From NCBI RefSeq assembly GCF_000002875.2, contig NC_009414.2, positions 1,194,155 to 1,258,154 on the forward strand: 64,000 nt of DNA, read 5' to 3'. The notes under the pieces were generated by a model that was not told the origin of the DNA, made no database searches, and was given only the letters and a program-made list of their open reading frames with translations. The stretch comes from Leishmania infantum JPCM5 (taxonomy: Eukaryota; Euglenozoa; Kinetoplastea; Trypanosomatida; Trypanosomatidae). The translations under genes and the position numbers were made by a program. Position 1 is the first letter of the stretch. Every line of letters starts with the position of its first letter. Of the stretch, positions 10,094 through 21,295 are shown in pieces.

Positions 10094-11114
10094 AAGTAAC
10101 ATAGCCCTGAGGTCAGTGCCTGTGCCTGGTTTGTACTCCACTGCTGCATTTAGCGCAAGGTTTCTTTGCTTCGATGACGACGCGATGCGCGCTACCGGGA
10201 GACCTTCTTTGTGGCCTTCGACACGCTTCGGTCCATTCTGAGCACGGAGCTGCATTCTTGGCTCTCCTGCTCGGTTCTGCCGTGTGCTACGCACGCCCTG
10301 TCGCACTTAAGAAGTCGCAGAAAGTTGTGAAGCAGCATCAGGAAAAGCTGAAAGCCAAGAGGATAGATGAGATCCGACAAGCAAGGAAACACAGACAAAG
10401 AAGGCCGCCTGCACCTATTGTACAGCTGGCCTCTGGTTCCCCGCTAGGGAGGCGAGGGGATAGAGATACATGTGCGAGTATCCCCTGTCAACGACCTTGC
10501 CTTGTGGGAGAGCAGCATTCATTATGCCGCTGTTCCTCGGGGCTGTCACAGATGACTGTGTGGGCGTTTGACAGGGAGATGAAATGCCTCACGCACAGCT
10601 AGCGGCACACCCACTCGCCTCCTCTCCGGCGTTTCCATGGCCTCCTCAACTCTCCTTGTCCTTGCTTCTCTTTCGCTTTCTGTCGTGTTGCTCTCCACCC
10701 GGTAATGAGACGGCAGCGCAGGGGGAGGGGGCAGCGTCTAATGCTGTGGTTGTCTGTCCGTCGGCGCCCCCCCCTTTTTCTTCAACCTTGTGTTTTCTCC
10801 TCTTTTCTCGTGACATCTCTTTTCATCCCTGACGCTGTGTGTCGTATCCCATAGTGTGGGCGAGGAGACTAAAGCGACGAGGGACAACGTAGCGGAGGTG
10901 GCGAGGCTGCAAACTGCGGCCGTCACACGCATATCATAGCAGATATAGGTGGCTGGCGGCTTCCATGTAGTACGAGCTTTCTCCTTATCGCTAGGCTTTT
11001 TCTTTCGTTTCTCTATTTCCTATCGCGCTGCTCCCCTATCGAGATCCCCTTTCTCGCACCCCTTCGATAATCCTTGGTGTAGTTCACCCACCAGCACTGT
11101 TGTGTGGTTTGTTG
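10094..11114. other. Gene-free stretch between SIDER2 and the permease pseudogene
   Basis: No intact gene. A purine-rich island at about 10300-10400 reads as a Lys/Gln/Arg-rich peptide in one frame (10174-10602) and may be a leftover of another broken coding region. The stretch from about 10600 to 11090 is ordinary CT-rich spacer with a typical acceptor-like composition. Confidence 0.5.
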
Positions 11115-12411
11115 ATGGCGAACCCTTCAGTGGCGTGTGCCACTTGGATGAAGCAAAGAGCAGAGACCAACATGGACTTGGCGGCTGATCCCGAGGGGCG
11201 CCGGGGTGCGCGCTTCATAGCGCAGATGCCCCGCAAAATCGTCTTTGCTGCTGCCGTGGACACTTTTCGCCTCGACAAACTTCATGGCACGCTCTGCCTC
11301 ACTACACTGGTCTCAATGGGTATCCGGGCGTTCTCGCGAGCCGGCGTGCTCATCACAGGACAGGCGGCCTCTCTCTGTGCCGGCTCAGTGCTCTTCCGGA
11401 CTTTTTGGGCGTTTTGCGCGCTTCTTCATCGGCTTATGATACGCTGTGCGCTTGACCATGGCGCCTGTGGCGGATAACACCTACACCTATGCCCCCCTCG
11501 TCTGGGGGGGGGGCTCGCGGCCTGCATGGTGGCTTTTTACCCAACATTGGAAAATCTGCTCTGGGGCTCGGCCGTGGCGGTGAGGTGGTCAGCGAGCGTG
11601 TGCGCGCAGCTGCGGGAGTGGAAGGTGCAGTGCTCGGAGTGTATCTCCCACGCACCGACTGCGGCCGAGGACTTCCGCTTTGCCTCTTGAGGGGGTGGTG
11701 CTGAACGCGCCTACGGTGCTCATTGGCGCTGTGGTCACGGCGGCCCTCTAAGCCGGTATTCAGGAGTCTGCGCCGGTGGACAACATGTTTGTGGGCATGC
11801 AACTAGGGTTGCGCGGTCGCTCTGTCGACTACGGGTTCTGCACCACCGCGAAACACTGGGGTCTCTTCCGCAACAACCTGACTCCTTTTGCTCCCCTCCC
11901 AATGAGGGCCCCTTTGGCCGCTTTGGTTTCAGCGGCATCATTCGCTGTGCCGGTGTTGCCGTCTTAGCTTACGTTAGCTTCGATGCTATCTGTGCCACCG
12001 CTCTGAATGGGCACCTTGCACTAATGCGCGGTGATGCTGGCCCTGACCGGCATGATGGCTTACCACCTGCTCAGCGTCGATGACCCAGTGTCCAAGGCGC
12101 TGGTGCACGTGCATGTCCCGTTCCTGCGGCGCGTGCTCGCTGACACAGGCACCATCACGGGACTGACGGCAGCGTGTTCCATGTCGTTCTCCGCCATGCA
12201 GCACCTCCCGCTGACCCTGGGAAAAGAGAGCCGGATCTTCTCAGCCTTCTCTCGCATGCGCACACTCTTACCGTGCAGTTCACAGCTTCGTTGTGCTGCG
12301 ATCGGGGCGACGCGGGCTTTTTCTGCAAGCGACGCGGCCACTGAAAGAAAAGAGCCTAAGGCACGTGTTTCGATAACCGGCCGCAGAGGAAGGGCCCGCA
12401 GAAGCACCTAG
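11115..12411 (+). pseudogene. Broken cationic amino acid transporter (CAT/APC-type permease)
   Basis: Pieces of an APC-superfamily permease follow one another in the right order but in alternating frames. Frame a (11115-11440): KLHGTLCLTTL and LITGQAASLCAG (first helices). Frame b (from 11458): ADNTYTYAPLVWG. Frame a again (11511-11690): FYPTLENLLWGSAVAV, then a stop. Frame b (11690-11967): NAPTVLIGAVVTAAL, a stop, then the next segment. Frame a (11913-12000): GFSGIIR and VLAYVSFDAICATA, the conserved helix-6 signature. Frame b (12043-12411): YHLLSVDDPVSKALVHVHVP and TGLTAACSMSFSAMQHLPL. At least four frameshifts and two stops are needed, one frameshift at a run of ten G (11504-11513). The C-terminal helices are missing. 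An intact homologue probably sits elsewhere in the genome. Confidence 0.75.
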
Positions 12412-13161
12412 ATGTGTAGCATAAAACGCAAGTTGGGGGGGGGGGCTAGGGCGGGTCGGGGGCGGCGGTGGTGGGCGTCGCCTTCGACTCTCTACTAACT
12501 CTCTCTTCTCCCCGCTCTCTAGGGCTTGAGGTGCACGTTAGGGCTTGCGGGAAACAAAGATTCTTATCTGCGTAAGGGTATGCCGGTGAGCGGAGCAGGG
12601 ACATCCACTCGAGGGGCGGAGGGACACTAGACGTTGTGTTGCTGTTGAGCCGAACTGTTTCCTGCATTCTACCCCATCTCCGTCAGCAGATGCAGTCGTG
12701 TGACACCCAGAAGCCAGCTAAGCTGTTCAGGTGCGGATCGCTCTCGCCTGCGCCAGCTCCCTCACGCACTCTTTTGTGCAACATCCACAGCATCTACCAG
12801 CATCTCCTTCAATCGCCTCTGCATCCTTCCTTGTTTCTATACACACACACACACACACGTGCCTCACATATTTTTGCACAAACTTGTATCTGCTTTCGCA
12901 CATACGCGCCACAAGCAAGAAGTGTGTACGTGTGCGCGTCCTCAGCGGTGCCCACTCCTGTCACCAACTTCCGCTCTCCCTCTCTCGCGCCTATCACGTA
13001 TTCTTTTCGCTCAGTTTCAGCCATCTGGGCTAGGCCGTCTATACCTCCATCAGCATCGGCATTTTGGGTAGAAGCACTGAAAACGATCCTCTTTCTGTCC
13101 CTCCTCCTCTTCCCTATTACGGACCCTTTTTCTCTGTATTGTGAGCGTCAAGTGAGCGAAA
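12412..13161. other. Spacer upstream of MORN1
   Basis: CT-rich spacer with a G10-type run near 12433 and an (AC)n tract at 12841-12858. The pyrimidine stretch at about 13090-13137 lies just before the MORN1 start. No gene seen. Confidence 0.6.
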
Positions 13162-14238
13162 ATGATGTATACAGGTGAAATCGAGAACGGCCAGATGCAT
13201 GGCCGGGGCTGCCTCATCTACCCGAACAAGGAGAAGTACGAGGGCGACTGGGTGTACGGCAAGCGTCACGGCCACGGCGTGTACACATACGCGGACGGTA
13301 GCAAGTACGATGGGGAGTGGGTGGAGGATAAGGTGCACGGCAAGGGCACATGCTACTACGCCAGCGGCAATCGCTACACCGGTGACTGGACGTTTGGCCG
13401 CATCAACGGCCGCGGTACCCTCGAGTACGCCGACGGCGATCGCTACGACGGTGAGTGGAAGGACGGCCGCATGCATGGCAAAGGTCTCTACTACTACTCC
13501 AACGGCGACCGCTACGACGGCGAGTGGAAGGATGATAAACGTCACGGAAAGGGTACGGTGACGTACGCCGGCCCCGACGGTAGCGTGTCGGAGAAGTTCG
13601 ACGGCGACTGGGTGGAGGGGCGCATGCAGGGCTGGGGTAAGTACTACTACGCCGACGGCGGCGTTTACGAGGGCGAGTGGCAGGATGGCAAGATGCACGG
13701 CAAGGGTACGTACATATTCCCGAACGGCAACAAATACGAGGGTGAGTGGTGCGACGATGTGAAGCAGGGCTACGGTGTGCTGACCTACGTCAACGGCGAG
13801 CGCTACGAGGGCTACTGGCTGGACGACAAGGCGCACGGCACCGGCACCCTCACCTACCTCCAGGGTGACCGCTATACAGGCGAGTGGTACCAGGGCAAGA
13901 AACACGGCCGCGGTACTCTGGCCTATAGCAACAAAGACACGTATGAGGGCGAGTGGCGGAACGACAGCGCGACCGGCCGAGGTGTGCTCGAGTACGCGAA
14001 TGGGTGCCGCTACGAGGGAGACTGGTTGGATGATAGGCGCCACGGCGAAGGCCAGCTGTTGCTACCGGACGGCTCCAGCTATGAGGGTGGGTGGGTGAAT
14101 GGCAAGAAGGAGGGCCGCGCCCGCATTATCCTCAAGTGCGGCGCCGTCTTCGTGGGCACTTGGAAGGACAACCGTATCGTGGGACAGGGCGAGTTCTACC
14201 TCTCCGAGAACTGCGACCTCAACAATCCCGACTACTAG
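13162..14238 (+). CDS. MORN1: MORN repeat-containing protein 1
   Basis: A 358-aa protein made almost wholly of 15 tandem 23-residue MORN repeats of the form Y-x-G-[ED]-W-x(6)-G-x-G-x(2)-x-Y-x(2)-G. Repeat 6 carries a five-residue insertion (PDGSVSEK region) and repeats 14-15 are the most degenerate. Length and repeat number equal those I recall for Trypanosoma brucei MORN1, a structural protein of the hook complex/bilobe around the flagellar pocket neck that is needed for large-molecule entry. There is no signal peptide, kinase domain or other catalytic region, so the older annotation of such proteins as PIP5-kinase-like is not supported. Two ATGs in a row (13162 and 13165) make the first residue uncertain by one. 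Confidence 0.92.
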   Translation: MMYTGEIENGQMHGRGCLIYPNKEKYEGDWVYGKRHGHGVYTYADGSKYDGEWVEDKVHGKGTCYYASGNRYTGDWTFGRINGRGTLEYADGDRYDGEWKDGRMHGKGLYYYSNGDRYDGEWKDDKRHGKGTVTYAGPDGSVSEKFDGDWVEGRMQGWGKYYYADGGVYEGEWQDGKMHGKGTYIFPNGNKYEGEWCDDVKQGYGVLTYVNGERYEGYWLDDKAHGTGTLTYLQGDRYTGEWYQGKKHGRGTLAYSNKDTYEGEWRNDSATGRGVLEYANGCRYEGDWLDDRRHGEGQLLLPDGSSYEGGWVNGKKEGRARIILKCGAVFVGTWKDNRIVGQGEFYLSENCDLNNPDY

Positions 14239-16641
14239 AGCACCCCTGCACCGACATGTTTTTGTTTTGCGGACTCCCCCTCCCTGTTCAAGTTGTATCA
14301 TCGGTCGCCCGTCCCTTTCTCTTGTCTGTATGTACTGTTGCTCGTTTTTCCTCTCGTTTTATGTGCGTGTCCGCCAAGCGCAGCCCCTTTGCCGCTGCTG
14401 CCGCCGCCACCCTACTCATTCACCCCTCATGTTGCGAATGTCATGCGGTCGCGCTGATGGGGGAGGGGTGGGCGTGGCGTGCAGTGGTACCCTTCCTTTG
14501 TGTTCCGTTTTAGAACTTGGCGATTGCCTTTGGGTGTGCCTGTCACACGCCTGCCTGCCTGCCTGACTGTGTGTGCATGTGTGCCCTGTACGCCACGTGA
14601 TTGAGCTTTTTTTTCTTCTTGGGGTCCGGGTTTGTTGTTGCGGCTTGTGTTTCGACTTTTGCACTAACGTGCGCATTCCTAGATCTCTTGTTCCTCTCGC
14701 TGTGGGCCACGTGGCGGCTGCGAGTCAGTGATTGCCCGGATGCGTGTGCGCGTCTGTATGCATGCGTCTCGTGTGATGAAGCAGAGGGGCGAAGAGCGAC
14801 GAGGGCCATATTTTGGAGCAGATGAGAGGCGCAGAGTCAAGCGACTTTCTTTTTCCCTTTCTCTTTACTCCTTTGTTCGTGCACCGTTGCCTACGCCATC
14901 CTCTGCCGGTGCTGTACGCCGCTCTGCTGGTGTGCGCGAGTGCACCACTTCTTTGCTCTACACCGGTTCTGCATCGCTGCGTGTGCTGCGGTTTCGCACT
15001 CTTCCCATGCAAGTGTATGTATGGCCGCCTCTCTCTTGCTACCCTTCCCTCGTCCTTTATCATAGACAGCAAACGTTGTATTTCTTTATTTACGTGTCAC
15101 ACGCCTGCCTGTGTGTGTGCTCTCTTTTTTTGGGAGCGGGTAGTACTTATTGAGGGCTTTGCCAACATCTCTGCCGGGATTCGTCTGCCGAGCTCTTTTT
15201 TCTTGTGTTCCTCGTTGGTATCCATTCTTACCTCTGCCTCCCCCTGTTGCGTTCGCGCTTTCGTTGTTGTAAAGGGAAAGAAAAGAGTACATGGCACACT
15301 GCGCACTGTCCCTGAAACAACTTAGGCGAAGTTGCCGCATACCGCACGCGCTGGCTGTCATGCACATAAGCTAACCCGCGGACACACATACATACGCACG
15401 CACACACGATCGTACAACTGGGCGAAAAGAAGAGGTGCATCGCGACATCCACGGACGCAGTCATCATTGCCATTACCACTGCGCCTTCCCTTCCCTTCCC
15501 TTTTTTCCCCTTTTCCTTTTCCCCCTTTCTTTGCCTTTCCCTTTGTGTTGTGTTGCTTGCTCTCCCCCTTGATTTGGGAGGGAGGGAGGGAGGGAGGGAG
15601 GAGGAGGGCGGACGGCGCGTACATCTTTAGACATGCAGAACTGCAAGCAACGAACGAAAAAAAAATGACTCCACGGTGTTTGAACAAAACGAAAACACTA
15701 TTTAAACAAAGAACCGCGCTAGCAGCCGTCATGAGAAGAAGCACACATGAGGCATGAAGAACGCAGGAGAGGGGAGAGAGTGAGAGGCATGCGGTGGCTT
15801 GGTTTCGCGCGGAGATGTGAAGATGGAGCGAGGGCACAGACGGGGAGTGGGCAAGTGGTAACGGGATTGTGGATGGGGAGGGGCACTTGCGCCTCTGCTC
15901 TCCGCCTCCCCATATGTTTCGCTTGTTTCGTCTTCTCTTGCTTTGTTCTCACTCTCACCGACGCTCTCGGCGCAACAAACAGCAGACTGCCTGACATTGT
16001 CTTGCATACATGGGGGACGTCACAGCTGTAAGTGCCGCACCTTCCCTCTTTTTTTTCTACCTTCACAAATCGGTGCAAGGCGGTGCCACAAGAAAAAGTG
16101 TTACGGCACAAGGCCTCGTGTGTGCACAGGACTTCACCTCTCCTATCGTCTCCTCTTACCACCCTCACACTCATCCCTGTCGGTCCTCTCTCCCTCTTGT
16201 CGTCTGTGTCGCTGCACAACGGATTTCCTGTCCGGCGCGTACTGGTACAACACACCCGTGCTTGCGTGAATCGCGCCCAAGAACCTCCTCACGTACATAG
16301 GCACACATCAATACGCATCTGTAACGTGCACGCACATCCGCGCACATAACGCAGATACTCACGCTGTATCGATTAGAAAAGGCACGAAAGGAGGAGGAAA
16401 AAAAAACAAGGTCACCCCACGTGCCGTATCGAACTTCACTCTCGCGTGAGCGACTTCTCATCCCCCGTAGGGCGCGCGCGTGCAGGACTGTGCAGTGACT
16501 TTTCCCGGATCAGAGGAGAAGCTGCATTACAGCGTCACAAAAAAGAACAGAGGACGTGCAGATTTATCTTTTGCTCGCTTCACTATCGCACACTGACAGC
16601 CGTGGCGCCGCAAACACACTGACGCCTTACGCCACGCCGTG
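14239..16641. other. Spacer between MORN1 and the BAR-like gene
   Basis: A 2.4-kb gene-free spacer. It contains T runs and a long polypyrimidine tract (15483-15544), followed 30 bases later by a polypurine GGGA repeat. Overlapping short frames on both strands show no domain. Confidence 0.6.
15483..15608. repeat. Polypyrimidine tract followed by (GGGA)n polypurine tract
   Basis: About 60 bases of C/T (CCTTCCCTTCCC type) are followed by about 30 bases of GGGA repeats (15576-15608). The two blocks are complementary, so a hairpin in RNA or an H-DNA/G-quadruplex structure in DNA is possible. Confidence 0.8.
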
Positions 16642-17724
16642 ATGGAGACGTTGAAGGGATTTGCTCGCCGCACCACGCAGAGCCTGCGTGAGATGGTATC
16701 GCGGACGGAGGTGTCACCGGAGGAGATGCGGCTTACGGAGGTCATGGCGAAGGTGCGCATAATGGAGACGAAGGGAGAGATGATTTGCGAAAAGGTCATC
16801 CAGGCTGCTCGGCTCATGGGCGAGCTTGGCACAACGTTGCGGGAGATCGGAGAGGAGTACAAGGGTGTACCAGATTTACCGAAGGAGAGTCGTGAACTTG
16901 CCGACGACGTCTTCGAGGTTGGTGTGAAGCTCGTGGAGACGTCGCAGGAGCACCAGAAAGGTCTAAAGGATAACGGGTTCGAGTTGCTACGCAGCTTCGC
17001 CAAGCAGTGCGCGCAGCTGCGCGAGGTCGAAGATGCGCGGCGGCACCATCAGCTCGAGTACGACTTCTTCAAATCCAAAGTGCAGTACCTCCGCTCATCA
17101 CCGCAAAGGGACTTCACTCGTCTTCCACGCAACGAGCAGATCTTGGAGAATTGGCGCGTGGAGCTGTGGCGGGCGACGGAGCGCAGTAAGGCGTTGTGCT
17201 CGGAGCTCTTCGTGTCTGGTCGCCAGGCCATCGACCGAAGCGTGCTCACGACAATTCAGGTGCTCCACAGCTTCGTGGAAATCGCGTCGACGGGCTTCTC
17301 GCAAACCTTTCAGGGAGTACGCCTCCCCACCTATCCCAAAACGCCGGTACTGCCTCCGACGGCGCTGCCGCCGGCGCCGGCGCCGGCGCCGCCGACCCCA
17401 TACGCGTACAGTAGCCAGACGGCTGTTGCGGCGCCCACTGGTGCCATTATACCGGCCTCACCAGGTACCCAAGCCCCTATGCCCGGGACGGCCTACGCGT
17501 CGACGTCGCTACCGTCGCCGGCAAATCCCCCCGGCCCAGTTGCAGCACCACAACCAGCGCCACTTGCTCCCGCCATAGGCACTCCGTACGGAGGCGCCCC
17601 TTCGTATGCCGTCACGCCAGGGGCTGCCGGTAGCGGGCCTGCGGGTTACCAACCACCGCCCCTCGACATACCCACTTCAACCGACAATGGCACCACAACG
17701 TATCAGCCACCGCCCCTGCAGTGA
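16642..17724 (+). CDS. BAR-domain-like protein with Pro/Ala-rich tail
   Basis: A 360-aa protein starting METLKGFARRTTQ. Residues 1-230 are helical and highly charged with heptad-like spacing (KGEMICEKVIQAARLMGELG, then LKDNGFELLRSFAKQCAQLR). The opening basic amphipathic helix is as in N-BAR/amphiphysin-like proteins that bend or sense membranes. Residues about 240-360 are a low-complexity Pro/Ala/Gly/Tyr tail that repeats YQPPPL twice near the C-terminus, a likely docking region. The frame extends one codon upstream as GTG, but the ATG at 16642 is the natural start. There is no signal peptide or membrane span. A role in membrane traffic or endocytosis is inferred from the fold guess only. 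Confidence 0.65.
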   Translation: METLKGFARRTTQSLREMVSRTEVSPEEMRLTEVMAKVRIMETKGEMICEKVIQAARLMGELGTTLREIGEEYKGVPDLPKESRELADDVFEVGVKLVETSQEHQKGLKDNGFELLRSFAKQCAQLREVEDARRHHQLEYDFFKSKVQYLRSSPQRDFTRLPRNEQILENWRVELWRATERSKALCSELFVSGRQAIDRSVLTTIQVLHSFVEIASTGFSQTFQGVRLPTYPKTPVLPPTALPPAPAPAPPTPYAYSSQTAVAAPTGAIIPASPGTQAPMPGTAYASTSLPSPANPPGPVAAPQPAPLAPAIGTPYGGAPSYAVTPGAAGSGPAGYQPPPLDIPTSTDNGTTTYQPPPLQ

Positions 17725-19972
17725 CCTGGGGTGCACGCCTTTGCGGTGTAGTCGGTGGCCGTTATGGGCATCTGTGAGGGTGAGTTGGAGGGGCTGTGTA
17801 GAGGGCGTAGTGAGAGGGAGGCAGCGAGGGAAGTGATACGCAAGCATGGCACTGCTGCCCATCAGCCTGTCGACGTTGCTTTTCTGCTCCGCTGTGTTTT
17901 TTACGGGATGCCGCATGTCTGCTATCGGTGAAGATCGGTGTCGTCGATCGGAGATCGTCTCGTCGCTGCTTTTTTTTCCTGTGTTTTCTTTTGTTTTGTG
18001 CTGTTGTTGCCTTGTTTGCCTCCCCTCACGTGTGCGTGTGTGTGCCTGTGCGCCTGTCCTCTCAGTACTCTGTCTCTCTGTACACGGCTCGTGGCGTTTT
18101 TTTTGCCTAATCCCTCCCTTTCTCTTTTCCGCCCTTGTCCCCTCTGTGCAGGTCTCAGTGGCGTGCGCGGGCGTGTTCATGTGTGCATATTGGACACAGT
18201 ATACACATGTGTGGTTAGATTGTTTCGCGTGTGCCCAACCAACATTGCAGGAGCAGTAGCCACTCTCATCCGTCGATGTCTGCAGAGCGTGCAAGAGGGG
18301 ACGATTCGAGCACAAGGCTAAGGTGACGTTTGTTTGCTTCTCGGCTGCTCTCTCTTCTTTTTGAGGGGATTTTCGCTCAAGTAGCCGCACACGCTTCACC
18401 GCCCCCTTCCGCCTCCAAGCACCGCTGGTGTGCTTGCGCACACATGCGCACCCTTCGCATACACCCACACAAGCACGCGCTACTTCTTTCCTACGCCAAA
18501 CGAAACGGAATGACAAGGGCATCCTGCGAAACTCGATGCCGATACGACATGCGTGTGCGTGAGGTCACTGCCCTGGCGTGCGAATGTGTCTGGGGTGGCG
18601 GTCGAATGGTAACATGGTGCGGTGACCGGCAACATGGCTCCCTTCCCCTTCGCTCCGGTTGTTCTCTTTCTCTCGTCTCGTTCTCGGTACACATTCTCAG
18701 CTTTTTACCAACGGTGTGCGAGAGGAAAACGACACACAAAAAAAGCTACAGTGCTGTGCTGGGAGAGAAAGGGTGTGCGCAGCCACATCATTCCACTAGC
18801 TGTGGTTATTACTGTAGTGCACATGGCTCTTGACTTCGCCGACGTCGCCATCGCCATCATGCCCCATCGTTCCGCACTGCCTACCGTAGAGGTTCCATCG
18901 CCCAAGCGTGTGTTTGTGTGTGTGCGTGCGGCTATGTGCCTGTGCCTGCAAGCCTGCTCCCATGTCGATGCCCGCCCATCGCGTCTGCCTGCGTCTCGCG
19001 TTCATTTCCAAAACTCCTCAGATGCGCCTCCTTTGACCTCTCTCCTCCACGCGCCTGTCTCCATTTCGTTCCTTCGTCTTCCTTTTTTTTTTTCCAACGT
19101 CCTCCAACGCCACCCCTCACTCTCATCGCCTATTTTGCCCACACACGCGCACACCACCGCGTGTGCGCTCGTTTTCGTCGCCGTATGCCATGATAATATA
19201 ACAACACAAGCGAACAGAAAAGAAACCGACCCTCTCTTCACACAAGTCTGTGCAGCGCCGCGCTGCTGCTGCTGCACCAACGCCACGTGGGCATCGTTAG
19301 AGACTCTTCCTCCCTCCCTCTCGCTTCTTATTAGATTCACACCGTTGTTCTTACTGATATCTTCTTTGTCTTCTATTGTGTTTTGTGTCGGTGCCGGTGC
19401 CTTCGTGTGTGTGTGTGTGTTTGTGCGCGCATTTGTGCTAGACCACTAGATCTCTCATCTTTTTTTTGTGCGTGTTTCTTGCAACGTTTGTTTCAAGGCT
19501 GCAGATTCCATCGTGGTTGCGTGATCGTCGGATCTTCAGCCGACTCCTCTCTCATCGTTCTTCGCACCTCGCTCTTGCCGTTTGGCCCCTGTGTCCCGGG
19601 TATCCCTCTCCACCTGCCTCCTTGCATCACCGCCGATTCTCGCGTCCTCCATTTCTCTCTGCATCCGCAGACCGCTTTCTCTTCTCTTGGCCAGTGTGCC
19701 GGCGAGCAGGGCTGCTTTTCCTATTCTTTCTGTGGCGATTGTTTCGTCTCGGGTACTTTTCGCTAGCGCGCATTCTTCATTTCTCTTCACTAACACGCCA
19801 CCATCATCTCCCGGAGAGGGACCCTCGCTAGTCGTTCTCCTCACCGCTTTTCGTTTCCTCCATTCTGTTGTTGGGCTACTCCGAGCCTTCACCCCTGCAC
19901 CTCAGCAGGTGTCATCTCCTCTACTACCAGAGTGTTGATCTAGAGTTGTGGTCTTGAGCCTGTGAAGCAACA
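17725..19972. other. Spacer between the BAR-like gene and the 440-aa gene
   Basis: A 2.2-kb CT- and GT-rich spacer without a recognised gene. The 275-codon open frame at 18622-19449 is Ser/Leu/Pro/Cys-rich, crosses T runs, lacks any domain and is taken as chance. Confidence 0.6.
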
Positions 19973-21295
19973 ATGCAGGCCTCAGCAGCGTCGCCAGCGA
20001 CCGTTTCGACGGAGCCGCTCTTCGCAACAGTCACGTTCATAGGAGAGGATAACACGTGGGGCAACACGTTTCGTGTCCCGATTGGTGCTTCCACAACGGT
20101 GCGTCGACTCGCGAAGGACGCGATGCAGCGCCTCGTGCTCTCACGACGCAACCTGGACGGCTGCAGCAACACACCGGCTATTGTAGTGACGGAGGTGTAT
20201 GTCGGCGGCACTGGCGCGCAGCCTAAGGCGGAGGTATTCGCGCAGGATTGCGTGACGCAGGTTGTCTTTGTAAAGGAAGAAGTCATTTATATGAGGCTCA
20301 AGGGAATGAGCGCGTTTGCGGCACCATCGCGGCTCGCCTCGCCTCCACCGCCGCCGCAGCAGACGAACGGGTCATCGACGACATGCGGTGCCATCGCCGC
20401 TTGCAGCGATCACGCTGCGCAGCCGACTGCCACCGAGACTGCCTCATCGCTCCTCAAGGAGTCTGCCACGTTGAAGAACGAGGACGAGCTGGTGGCCGAG
20501 GTGAAGCGCTCTGCATCAAAGACGCCCGCGCCGCCGCCGGCAGCAGCGAAGTCTGCAGTGACACATGCAACGACCCTAAAGGCGATCAGCGACGGAGCGG
20601 CCACCGCCGCGGCACCGACGACGGCAGAGCCGCCGGTGCCGAAGGCTGCGGCGCCGAGGCGTCGACCGGGCTGGGGCCCCGAGGCGCACGAGCTGTTTCC
20701 CGAGAACTACATGTCGACTCCTGGCAAGCGTCCGCGGACGGTGCGATCCGAGAAAAAGACGACGTTGGCACAGGCAGCGAAGCGCAGCAAGACGGAGTCG
20801 AACAACGCCGCTGTCGTCAGTATGAAGGCAGGATGGGGGGAGGAGCCGTCAGACAAACGAGTTCCGGCGGATAAGCACCTAGGGTGGGGCCCCGAGGCGT
20901 CCAAGCTCTTTGCAGACAACTACGTCAGCTCCCCAGAGAAGCTTGCACGCCTCCAGCGGTCGCAGAGGCGAGTTATGAATGAATCCGCGGAGAGTGCCGC
21001 TCCTGCAGGGGCTGCGGCACTGGCAAAGTCTGCACTCAAGGCACCGGTGTCCCGTACTCTCCAGTACCCGACGGCTGACACCGAGGAGGGCCGCACCACC
21101 GTGGGTCACGCCGTGGATGACGCCATCGTCGTTGACGAAACCTCACCGACGGTGGAGCTTCCGAAGGGGTGGGGGAGGGAGTCGCTCAAGTTCTTCGACC
21201 CGAACACCTACTGCGACGACCCGGCCAAGGCACGCCTGCTGCCGAACATGGACTACTCGCGCTCGCGCCGCCACCGCCGGCCGGCCGCCCTGTAG
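19973..21295 (+). CDS. Unknown protein with three GWG-E-F-NY repeats
   Basis: A 440-aa protein that I do not recognise. Residues about 14-105 look like a small beta-rich domain (ATVTFIGEDNTWGNTFRVPI ... TQVVFVKEEVIYMRL), possibly ubiquitin-like or like the N-terminal fold of BILBO1. The rest is Ala/Pro/Lys-rich and disordered, except for three spaced copies of a motif: GWGPEAHELFPENYMSTP (about 230), GWGPEASKLFADNYVSSP (about 303) and GWGRESLKFFDPNTYCDDP (about 398). Each is followed by a basic patch, and a fourth partial GWGEEP precedes the second. The pattern GWGxE[AS]xx[LF]FxxNYxxxPxK suggests a repeated binding motif. No signal peptide or membrane span. The start is the first ATG after the leader. 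Confidence 0.8.
   Translation: MQASAASPATVSTEPLFATVTFIGEDNTWGNTFRVPIGASTTVRRLAKDAMQRLVLSRRNLDGCSNTPAIVVTEVYVGGTGAQPKAEVFAQDCVTQVVFVKEEVIYMRLKGMSAFAAPSRLASPPPPPQQTNGSSTTCGAIAACSDHAAQPTATETASSLLKESATLKNEDELVAEVKRSASKTPAPPPAAAKSAVTHATTLKAISDGAATAAAPTTAEPPVPKAAAPRRRPGWGPEAHELFPENYMSTPGKRPRTVRSEKKTTLAQAAKRSKTESNNAAVVSMKAGWGEEPSDKRVPADKHLGWGPEASKLFADNYVSSPEKLARLQRSQRRVMNESAESAAPAGAAALAKSALKAPVSRTLQYPTADTEEGRTTVGHAVDDAIVVDETSPTVELPKGWGRESLKFFDPNTYCDDPAKARLLPNMDYSRSRRHRRPAAL

Noticed and set aside
13117..14043. 308-codon frame on - opposite MORN1
   Set aside because: Shadow of the repeated MORN coding sequence; its apparent periodicity comes from the sense repeats.
18622..19449. 275-codon open frame on +
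   Set aside because: Crosses T runs and GT repeats; composition of noncoding spacer; no domain.
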